Source: CAZGVW01 sp964529265 (lineage in GTDB: Bacteria > Planctomycetota > Phycisphaerae > Phycisphaerales > UBA1924). From it: a DNA stretch of 25,375 bases. Made by a program: the position numbers and the translations under genes. The DNA lies in the NCBI GenBank assembly GCA_964529265.1, contig CAZGVW010000238.1, positions 1 through 25,375 of the forward strand, given 5' to 3'. This document shows positions 19,732 to 25,375 of the stretch, in pieces (within the stretch, counting starts at the first letter, position 1; every line of letters begins with the position of its first letter). The notes under the pieces were generated by a model. It made no database searches and was not told the origin of the DNA. It saw only the letters and a program-made list of their open reading frames with translations.

Positions 19732-19995
19732 ATGAATACAGGCCGCCGCCCCGCAACCACGTCTATTGCGCTCCTCTGCGCAGTCACTCTCGCCTCCGGC
19801 TGCGCCCAATCACACAACACCGCCGCGCTCGAAGACCAGATCGCCGACCGCGTCTACGCCCAGATCGTCGATGAGATGTATGCGGAACTGCTGCCCCTGT
19901 ACGAAGACTTCGGCCTCGTCCTGCCGAAGGAGAAGCCGACCACCATCCGCGAGGCGTTCGGACCCTTGGTCCGCCCGCTCAAGCCCCTGCAGTAG
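19732..19995 (+). CDS. Small lipoprotein of unknown function
   Basis: This 87-aa protein starts at ATG 19732 with GGAG 8 nt upstream. The lipobox L-A-S-G-C with C24 follows a hydrophobic stretch (SIALLCAVTLAS), so it should be lipidated and held to a membrane. The mature part is about 64 residues, acidic then Pro/Lys-containing: DQIADRVYAQIVDEMYAELL is probably an amphipathic helix, followed by KEKPTTIREAFGPLVRPLKP. I do not recognise a family. It lies between hairpin repeat copy A and the beta-helix gene, on the same strand as its neighbours. Confidence 0.7.
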   Translation: MNTGRRPATTSIALLCAVTLASGCAQSHNTAALEDQIADRVYAQIVDEMYAELLPLYEDFGLVLPKEKPTTIREAFGPLVRPLKPLQ

Positions 19996-20077
19996 ATCAG
20001 CCGGCGCCCACGCCGCTCATCCTCCCGCCCGCGCCGCCTCCCCCCAAAAAACCTGTCGCCCGCACCCACCCGTTTTC

Positions 20078-20145
20078 GGATGACTCTCCGAGCCGCCGGG
20101 ATCGTTCCGGCGCCGCCCCGCCACCCCGAGCCATCGGAGTCATCC
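20078..20145 (+). promoter_or_regulatory. Leader hairpin that covers the ribosome-binding site of the beta-helix gene
   Basis: GGATGACTC-T-CCGA (20078-20091) pairs with TCGGAGTCATCC (20134-20145) with a single bulged T. The right arm contains the ribosome-binding site GGAG (20136-20139) and ends one base before the start-codon ATG at 20147. An inner hairpin CGCCGG (20094-20099) / CCGGCG (20107-20112) sits in the loop. In RNA this would hide the ribosome-binding site, implying control of translation by an unknown ligand, protein or process. Confidence 0.6.
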
Positions 20146-20146
20146 C

Positions 20147-21580
20147 ATGCGCCCCATCCACCACGCCATCACCCGCGCCCTGTCGGTCGCCGCCCTCGCC
20201 GCCACCCTCCCCGCCGCGGCCAATGCCGCCGTCATCCGCGTCAACGTCAACGCAGCGCCCGGCGGTGATGGCGCCTCGTGGGCCTCCGCCCTGAACAGCC
20301 TCCAGACCGCCCTCGCCCTGGCCCAGCCCGGCGACGAAATCCGCGTCGCCCAGGGGACCTACCGCCCGGGCCCGCCCGGCAGCCCGCGCAACACGTCGTT
20401 CAACCTCCGCGATGGCGTCCGCCTCAAGGGCGGCTACCTCGCGATCGACACCGCGCAGGACATCCGCAACATCGCTTCCTTCCCCACCATTCTCAGCGGC
20501 GATCTGAACGGCGACGATGGCCCGAACTTCACCAACCGCGCCGACAACTCCTACCACGTGCTCTACGCCCTGAACTTCTTCGACCCCGCCACGCTGCTCG
20601 AAGGGTTCACCATCCGCGGCGGCTACGCGAACGGCCCCGCGGTCCCGCCCGATGACATCGGCGGCGGCCTCCTCGCCAACACCTTCCAGGGAACCATCCG
20701 CGAGTGCGTGTTCACGGACAACGCCGCGCACTATGGCGGCGGCGCGTTCATCGTTCACGCGGGGTCGGAGGCGAAGCCCTTCCGCGTCGAACGCTCCATG
20801 TTCATCGGCAATCATCACTGGCCCTCCTCCGCAGGCGGCTACGCCGCCGGCCTCTCCATCGGCAACTCGCGCGCCGAGGTCGTCTCCTGCGCCTTCACCG
20901 GCAACACCTCGACCCTGCACGGCGGCGGCCTCGGCCTCGCCAGCCACCTGGCCGAGACTCGCGTCACCGATGTCGTCAACTGCACCTTCGTCGGCAACAC
21001 CGCGGCCGGCGGCGGCGGCGGCGTCTTCATCTCCGGGCCCGAAGCCCGTGTGCGCAACTGCATCGCCTGGGGCAACTCCGGCGCGTGGAGCGCGGAGGGA
21101 ATCCAGATCCTGGACATCGGCGGCCGATCGAGCGTCGCCAACTCCTGCGTTCAGGATCTCAACATGTTCGCCGGCGCCGGCAACATGGCCGACCACCCGA
21201 TGCTCGTTGACCCTGACGGCGCCGACAACGTGATCGGCACGCTTGACGACAATGTGCGCCCGCTCGATGCGTCGCCGGTCGTGAACGCGGGCGATGCGTT
21301 CGATCTCCCCTCCGGCTCGACGCGCGACCTCGCGGGCAACGCGCGCATCTGGTTCGGCCAGGTGGATATGGGCGCCTACGAATCCGGCAGCGTCGTCCCC
21401 TCCTGCCACGGTGATTTCAACGGCGATGGCGCGGTGGACTCCGCCGATCTCGCGATCACGCTCGGCTCCTGGGGCTCATACAGCCCGCCCCTCGCCGCGG
21501 TCGCCGACATCGACGCCGACAATGACGTTGACGCCGCGGACCTCGCCATGCTCCTCGGCCTGTGGGGCGTGTGCCCGTGA
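20147..21580 (+). CDS. Secreted parallel beta-helix (pectate-lyase-like fold) protein with dockerin tail
   Basis: This 477-aa exported protein begins at ATG 20147 with GGAG 7 nt upstream and has a signal peptide ending ANAAV. The opening VIRVNVNAAPGGDGASWASALNSLQTALALAQPGDEIRVAQGTY is the usual start of secreted right-handed beta-helix and polymorphic-membrane-protein-like proteins. Coil repeats follow, such as LEGFTIRGGYANG, IRECVFTDNAAHYGGGAFIV, VVSCAFTGNTSTLHGGGLGL and VVNCTFVGNTAAGGGGGVFI, with stacked Gly and Asn. No lyase catalytic residues could be assigned, so binding or scaffold roles are equally possible. Residues about 420-477 carry two dockerin-like repeats (DFNGDGAVDSADLAITLGSW and DIDADNDVDAADLAMLLGLW), the second lacking the full NGDG loop. 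The start lies directly beside a hairpin covering the ribosome-binding site. Confidence 0.9.
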   Translation: MRPIHHAITRALSVAALAATLPAAANAAVIRVNVNAAPGGDGASWASALNSLQTALALAQPGDEIRVAQGTYRPGPPGSPRNTSFNLRDGVRLKGGYLAIDTAQDIRNIASFPTILSGDLNGDDGPNFTNRADNSYHVLYALNFFDPATLLEGFTIRGGYANGPAVPPDDIGGGLLANTFQGTIRECVFTDNAAHYGGGAFIVHAGSEAKPFRVERSMFIGNHHWPSSAGGYAAGLSIGNSRAEVVSCAFTGNTSTLHGGGLGLASHLAETRVTDVVNCTFVGNTAAGGGGGVFISGPEARVRNCIAWGNSGAWSAEGIQILDIGGRSSVANSCVQDLNMFAGAGNMADHPMLVDPDGADNVIGTLDDNVRPLDASPVVNAGDAFDLPSGSTRDLAGNARIWFGQVDMGAYESGSVVPSCHGDFNGDGAVDSADLAITLGSWGSYSPPLAAVADIDADNDVDAADLAMLLGLWGVCP

Positions 21581-21610
21581 GTTGACCACGTTCCCCGCCC
21601 ATTCACCGAC

Positions 21611-21626
21611 GGATGGTTGGATGGTT
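21611..21626 (+). repeat. GGATGGTT tandem pair
   Basis: GGATGGTT is repeated twice head to tail (21611-21618 and 21619-21626) and continues into a degenerate GGGATGAATGG. It lies between the beta-helix stop and hairpin repeat copy B. Confidence 0.5.
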
Positions 21627-21657
21627 GGGATGAATGGCTGAATGATGACCTGGTGTG

Positions 21658-21687
21658 GCATGGACAACCGCTCGGGGTTGTCCATGC
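21658..21687. repeat. GCATGGACAACC hairpin repeat, copy B
   Basis: GCATGGACAACC (21658-21669) and GGTTGTCCATGC (21676-21687) form a perfect 12-bp inverted repeat with the 6-nt loop GCTCGG. The left arm and flank match copy A at 19597-19625. It is 77 bp after the beta-helix stop. Confidence 0.75.
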
Positions 21688-21774
21688 TGCTTATTCAGGA
21701 CTGCAAGAACCCGCCTGACTCCGCCCCTGCCGATCAAGTTCAACCCGCCAGCCACAAGACCCAACAGAACAAAT

Positions 21775-21841
21775 CCTCTCCCTTTCTTCCTCTTCTTCTT
21801 TCCCTCTTCTTCTCTCTGTGTCCTCTGCGCCTCTGTGGTGA
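21775..21841. repeat. Pyrimidine tract ending in a dispersed CACAGAGG-type repeat
   Basis: An almost pure C/T run on the plus strand (about 21775-21817) leads into TGTGTCCTCTGCGCCTCTG and GGTGA (to 21841). On the minus strand this reads TCACCACAGAGGCGCAGAGG, a type of text I recall as dispersed in many unrelated bacterial genomes, where it yields spurious proteins. It lies 13 bp beyond the stop of the minus-strand S41 gene. As homopurine/homopyrimidine DNA it could form a triplex. Confidence 0.5.
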
Positions 21842-21854
21842 GCTCTTCACTGCA

Positions 21855-23195
21855 TCAGCGGCGAACTCTTCTCCGCACCTCCTCAGCCACCGCATCCACC
21901 GCCGCCTCCACCTGCGGATCCCGCCCCGCGCTGTACGGCAGATCCCGCGCCACGGCAATATCCGGCTCAACCCCCACGCCCTCCATCACCGCGCCGTCCA
22001 CCAGTGCGCCCGTCACAGCGAGATACAGCACCGAATCATCCTCCAGCAGCAGCGGCTGCCCGCCCAGCACGGCGCCCGCCGTGCGTGCGCCCACCACCTT
22101 CCCGACCCCGTGCTTCCTGAACGCGTGCGCCATGATCTCGTTCCCGCTCCGCGTGCCCCCGTTCACCAGCAGCGCCACCGGCTTCACCCACGCGGCGTTG
22201 AAATCCCGCCGCTCGCCCTCGCGCGTGATGAGCGAGAGCTCCGGCGACGCCCGATTGAACAGCCCCAGATACCGCGGCGAAGCCCCGCCCCACCCGTCGC
22301 GGACATCGATCACCAGCCCGTCCGCGCTCCGCAGCGGCTCGTCCGCCACCAGTTCCTCCAGCCGCTCCTGGTAATGCAGCCCCGCCCACGAATAGATGCG
22401 CACATATCCCACGCGCGCCCCAGTCCGTTCAAACACGCGCACGCTGTCCGACATCAACCGCAGATACTCCTCCCGCGGCGAGACCAAGCGAACCTTCAGC
22501 GTGTGCTCCACGATCGGCCCGCCGCGTTCGCGCTGCGCGCCGATCCGCACCTCGCCATCCGCCAGCATCCCCATCGGCAGCCCCGCGCCCACGTGCCCCT
22601 CGAGTTCATCCGTGCCCTCCACGTCCACGATCCTGTCCCCCGGCAGAATCCCCGCCCCCGCCGCGCTCGAACCTGCAATCACCTCCCGCGCAAACCACCC
22701 CTCACCTTCAACATGCTCAATCACCAGCCCCACGCTCGGCGCCATGACCGCGCCCTCCGGCGGAAACAGCCGCTTCACATCCTCCTTCAGCGCCGGCGAC
22801 CCCGCGAAGATGTCCAGCACATCGAACCACTCGCGCTGCTCACGCTTGTACAGCGCCGTGTGCGATGCCTCCAGCAGCGCCAGCATCTCCCGGATCGCCC
22901 CCGCCGCGGCTGCCCGCTCCGCCAATCCCGCGCGCTCGGCCCGCTCCGCGGCAACCAGCGCCTCACCCAGCCGCGAAGGCCAAGCCATCTTCTCCAGCCG
23001 CGCTGGCGAATAGAAACGATCCGCCACAAGCGCATGCGCTTGCTCGATCAGGCGATTTGAATCCGCCGCCGCGCCGCGCGCATCCCGACCGCCCGAACCC
23101 GCAGCGCACGCGCCCGCAATGAGCGCCGCCGTCCCCATCACGACCCCACTCGCGCACATCCACGCGCCTCGGACATTCCGTGTGTCACGCCTCAT
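21855..23195 (-). CDS. S41 family serine peptidase with PDZ domain, probable lipoprotein
   Basis: This 446-aa protein has a basic N-terminus, a hydrophobic stretch and a lipobox-like A-G-A-C with C30, so it is probably a lipoprotein facing the periplasm. A PDZ domain covers about 153-230 (VIAGSSAAGAGILPGDRIVDVEG). The S41 core includes VGYVRIYSW, DGLVIDVRDGWGG, the nucleophile block NGGTRSGNEIMAHAF with S350, and VGARTAGAVLGG. The residue that aligns with the catalytic Lys of CtpA-type peptidases is Ala here (near 375). Instead an ASHT motif with S111-H112 is present, as in tricorn/S41B-type members, so a Ser-His-based mechanism is more likely. ATG 23195 is chosen for its basic n-region; ATG 23159 is an alternative and neither has a strong ribosome-binding site. 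Known: S41 peptidases cut or bind C-terminal ends of proteins. Confidence 0.88.
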   Translation of the reverse strand: MRRDTRNVRGAWMCASGVVMGTAALIAGACAAGSGGRDARGAAADSNRLIEQAHALVADRFYSPARLEKMAWPSRLGEALVAAERAERAGLAERAAAAGAIREMLALLEASHTALYKREQREWFDVLDIFAGSPALKEDVKRLFPPEGAVMAPSVGLVIEHVEGEGWFAREVIAGSSAAGAGILPGDRIVDVEGTDELEGHVGAGLPMGMLADGEVRIGAQRERGGPIVEHTLKVRLVSPREEYLRLMSDSVRVFERTGARVGYVRIYSWAGLHYQERLEELVADEPLRSADGLVIDVRDGWGGASPRYLGLFNRASPELSLITREGERRDFNAAWVKPVALLVNGGTRSGNEIMAHAFRKHGVGKVVGARTAGAVLGGQPLLLEDDSVLYLAVTGALVDGAVMEGVGVEPDIAVARDLPYSAGRDPQVEAAVDAVAEEVRRRVRR

Positions 23196-23322
23196 GATCG
23201 ATGTTGTACCGCCGCGGCCCCACGAGATTCGCCGATTCTTCACGCCCGGCCTCCGCGAAGTTCCGTTGAGCCCGCCGCCGCTCCACGGTATCCTCGACGC
23301 CAAGAGGCGAGGAGACACCACC
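23196..23322. promoter_or_regulatory. Divergent intergenic region
   Basis: This 127-bp gap between the divergent S41 peptidase (minus) and PEP-CTERM-like gene (plus) must hold promoters for both. It includes the AGGAG ribosome-binding site of the plus-strand gene at 23310-23314. No clear -35/-10 pair was recognised. Confidence 0.4.
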
Positions 23323-23988
23323 ATGCGGCGCACCACGCTCACCACCACCGCCGTCGCGCTCACCGCCGCGGCAAACGCCCACGCCGGCCTGCCCATCCCC
23401 GGCCTCGCCGTTGTCGATTTCGAACAACTCCCCTTCGGCAACACCTACGGGCCCGGCGGCGTTGGCGGTGAACCCGTCGGCGGCATCATCTTCTCCCAGA
23501 ACGGCGTCATCGCCCGCATCGCTGATTTCCTCGATCCGAGCGGCGCCGTCGCTAACGCGCCCCTCGGCTACGTCGCGGCCGGCGGCGACCTCGTCTTCGC
23601 CGTCTTTCCCACCCAGGCGCTCGAGTACACCGACAACATCGCCGTCGAGTTCGATTTCGAGAAGGTCGGCTTCGAGACCATGGTCGTCACTGTCGAGTGG
23701 TTCTCCTTCGGCGGCACCGTCACGCTGGGCGTAAACAACGAATCGCACGGACTCAACGCCTTCACCGATGCGCCCTCGTCCATCGGCGGCGTCGATGTCT
23801 CCATCCAGGGCCACGCCCTCCGCGGCGGCGGCCTCCTTGGCAGCATGCGCTTCGAAGGCGCGATCGATCGCATCATCATCGGCGGTCAATCCATCGGCGT
23901 CGATAACATCATCGCCGTCCCCGCGCCCGGCGCGATCGGCCTCGCCGCGTTCGGCGCCTGCGCACTCGCGCGGCGGCGCCGCCACTGA
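23323..23988 (+). CDS. Exported protein with PEP-CTERM-like sorting tail
   Basis: This 221-aa protein starts at ATG 23323, with AGGAG 8 nt upstream and a signal peptide (TTLTTTAVALTAAANAHAG). The body is beta-rich: VVDFEQLPFGNTYGPGG, AVEFDFEKVGFETMVVTVEW, DRIIIGGQSIGVDNI. The C-terminus has the layout of a PEP-CTERM tag: VPAPGAI, then the hydrophobic GLAAFGACALA and the basic end RRRRH (last 23 residues). Known: such tags direct cleavage and anchoring by exosortase enzymes. The short motif is PAP rather than PEP, common in planctomycetes. No exosortase gene is in the window. Function of the body is unknown, although its strand pattern (DFEQLP start, DRIxIGG) resembles other secreted beta-sandwich PEP-CTERM proteins. 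It ends 12 bp from the next, convergent gene. Confidence 0.82.
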   Translation: MRRTTLTTTAVALTAAANAHAGLPIPGLAVVDFEQLPFGNTYGPGGVGGEPVGGIIFSQNGVIARIADFLDPSGAVANAPLGYVAAGGDLVFAVFPTQALEYTDNIAVEFDFEKVGFETMVVTVEWFSFGGTVTLGVNNESHGLNAFTDAPSSIGGVDVSIQGHALRGGGLLGSMRFEGAIDRIIIGGQSIGVDNIIAVPAPGAIGLAAFGACALARRRRH

Positions 23989-24000
23989 GCGCGCACCAAC

Positions 24001-25375
24001 TCATGCCTCGCCCCCCATCAGCGCTCGCACGCGGTGCTCCATCGAAAGCCGCGTCAGCCGCCGCGCAATCTCCGGCGTCACATCCACGAAGTGCAGCCCG
24101 GAGTTGAACTTCCGCCACCCCGCCCGCTTCGACCACGCCACCTCGGCCTCCAGCGTCACCGAATCTGTCGAAGCGCTGATCTCGATCGAGATCCGCCCCT
24201 CCAGCCGCTTCTTCGATTGCACCCGCGCCCCGCCCAGCGAGAGATCCAGCACCGGCCCCACGCTGCTCGAGACGCTCACCACGCGCAGCCGGTTGTCCGT
24301 GCGCCGCCCCGCCGTGCGACGATCCGGCCGCTGCCACGTGATCGTGAACCACAGGCGGAACCGCGCGTCCTGCTCGCTCTCCACGCCGAAACGCCCGCCC
24401 AGCCGCTCCACCAGCTGCCTCGCCGCCGCAAGCCCCGCGCCGTCACGGAATGCGCTCTCCGTTCGACCATCCGGCGACGGCGCGACGCCCATGAGCGCGC
24501 CCTCGCCCGCATCCAGCAGCGCCGGATCGATCCCCGCGCCCTCGTGAAAAGCGCTGATGCGCACCGCCACGTGATCCTCCGCCAGCGTCTCCACCGTCAC
24601 GTCGAAATCCACCCTGCCCGGCGCCGCCGCGAGCCGCACCGCCGTGTGACCAACGTGCAGCGCAATCTGCCGCAGCCGCGCCCGGTCGCCCACCACCAGC
24701 GCCGGCACATCCGGCGCAATCTGGCACGCCCACTCGATCGCGCGATCCGCCGCCCGCCGCGAGAGGAAATCCGCCACGCCCTCGATCGCCTCGCGCAGAT
24801 CGAACACCGAATCATCCGCCGCCGCGGCTTCGCCATCCGCGCCCGCCCCCGGCGCAGGCGAAAGATCCCGCAGCCCGCTCACCAGGTCCGACAGCGCCCC
24901 GAGCGATGCCGAAACCGGCGCAACCAGCGCCTCCTGCTTCTCATCCAGCCTCGTCTTCTGCAGCGAGTCGATTGTGCGCTTCAGGTCCGCCAGCCCGTCG
25001 CGCAACTCCTCGTGCACGCCCGCCAGCAGCGCCCGCTCCGACGCCGAAGCCACCGCCCGATCCCGCTCCAGCACCGCGCACCGCGCCACCAGATCGTCAA
25101 TCAACGTATGCAGCGCATGCACATCTTCCGGGGGCGCCGGGGGCAACGGCCCAGCCGGCGCCGGCTTCGCCGCGGGCGCGGGCGCAGGTGCAGGCCCAGG
25201 CCCAAGCGAGGGAGCGTGCGCTTGCGTCACCGGGACCGCCGCAGCCACAGTCGCCGTCGCAGGCCCTTCAGCGATGTACACCCGCGCCGCAGCGCCCTGC
25301 ACCGCGCCCGCGCGCCCCGCAGAAGCCTCGCCTTCCGCCCTCGCGCGCTCCGCGCGCCCACACGCCTCTTCCAGT
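24001..25375 (-). CDS. Degenerate histidine-kinase ATPase domain fused to PilZ, 5' end outside the window
   Basis: The frame is open through the right edge, so the protein begins outside. In protein order there is a Pro/Ala-rich linker (coding about 25215-25125), a coiled coil (about 25135-24870), a HATPase_c-like domain (about 24820-24330) and a PilZ domain (about 24320-24010). The ATPase domain keeps the frame RLRQIALHVGHTAVRLA, FHEGAGIDPALLD, GAGLAAARQLVERLGGRFGV but has lost key residues: the N-box Asn is Thr, and the G1-box Asp is His. No phospho-His H-box is visible in the preceding helices. The PilZ domain has both c-di-GMP motifs, RxxxR (RTDNR) and DxSxxG (DLSLGG). Inference: a pseudokinase-type sensor or dimer module whose output or input is c-di-GMP. 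Known: PilZ proteins bind c-di-GMP to control motility, polysaccharide or surface traits. Confidence 0.75.
   Translation of the reverse strand, partial: LEEACGRAERARAEGEASAGRAGAVQGAAARVYIAEGPATATVAAAVPVTQAHAPSLGPGPAPAPAPAAKPAPAGPLPPAPPEDVHALHTLIDDLVARCAVLERDRAVASASERALLAGVHEELRDGLADLKRTIDSLQKTRLDEKQEALVAPVSASLGALSDLVSGLRDLSPAPGAGADGEAAAADDSVFDLREAIEGVADFLSRRAADRAIEWACQIAPDVPALVVGDRARLRQIALHVGHTAVRLAAAPGRVDFDVTVETLAEDHVAVRISAFHEGAGIDPALLDAGEGALMGVAPSPDGRTESAFRDGAGLAAARQLVERLGGRFGVESEQDARFRLWFTITWQRPDRRTAGRRTDNRLRVVSVSSSVGPVLDLSLGGARVQSKKRLEGRISIEISASTDSVTLEAEVAWSKRAGWRKFNSGLHFVDVTPEIARRLTRLSMEHRVRALMGGEA

Noticed and set aside
21642..23060. Long plus-strand open frame opposite the S41 peptidase
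   Set aside because: Arg/His/Pro-rich shadow; the minus strand encodes clear PDZ and S41 motifs.
23119..23322. Upstream start for the PEP-CTERM-like protein at 23119
   Set aside because: It overlaps the S41 gene, lacks a ribosome-binding site and hides the signal peptide that begins at 23323.

Overview
The window is about 25 kb of very GC-rich bacterial chromosome and looks like a planctomycete of the Phycisphaerae type. The reasons are: two Hanks-type Ser/Thr kinases with a membrane span followed by TPR repeats; three secreted proteins ending in the paired 'D-x-N-G-D-G ... DL ... WG' dockerin-like tail common in that group; a PEP-CTERM-like exported protein; and dispersed hairpin repeats. 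No rRNA, tRNA, CRISPR array, transposase or phage gene was seen. The organism assignment is an inference from gene style.

Layout. 1-9.0 kb, all on the plus strand: the 3' part of a kinase/TPR gene, then a two-gene RND efflux unit (lipoprotein membrane fusion protein and AcrB-like permease, 12 bp apart), then a second complete kinase/TPR gene. 9.0-9.6 kb: a 558-bp non-coding space between convergent genes with three hairpins, one of them a 28-bp perfect palindrome. 9.6-12.5 kb: a divergent pair, an AsmA-like envelope protein (minus) and an exported alpha/beta hydrolase (plus), separated by about 46 bp. 12.6-14.4 kb: a secreted metzincin-type zinc protease with an Fn3-like module and dockerin tail. 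14.4-15.05 kb: an unrecognised minus-strand protein. 15.2-16.7 kb: a solitary atpD (F1 ATP synthase beta). 17.2-21.6 kb: an FG-GAP/ASPIC-UnbV protein, a small DUF4177-like exported protein, a small lipoprotein and a beta-helix protein; the first and last carry dockerin tails. 21.9-25.4 kb: an S41 peptidase (minus), a PEP-CTERM-like protein (plus) and the 3' part of an unusual gene joining a degenerate histidine-kinase ATPase domain to a PilZ domain (minus).

How the genes fit together. Apart from atpD, almost everything is envelope, secretion or signalling: kinases with TPR scaffolds beside an efflux pump, and an exported set (protease, FG-GAP, beta-helix, lipoproteins, S41 peptidase) carrying at least two sorting-like tags (dockerin and PEP-CTERM). 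Several leaders of exported genes contain inverted repeats close to or covering the ribosome-binding site.

The most interesting observations are the pseudo-histidine-kinase/PilZ fusion at the right edge, a reversal of GC skew across the window that does not follow gene orientation, a pair of matching hairpin repeats bracketing the small lipoprotein and beta-helix genes, and the structured leaders of the dockerin-tailed genes. No complete new defence or biosynthetic system is evident.
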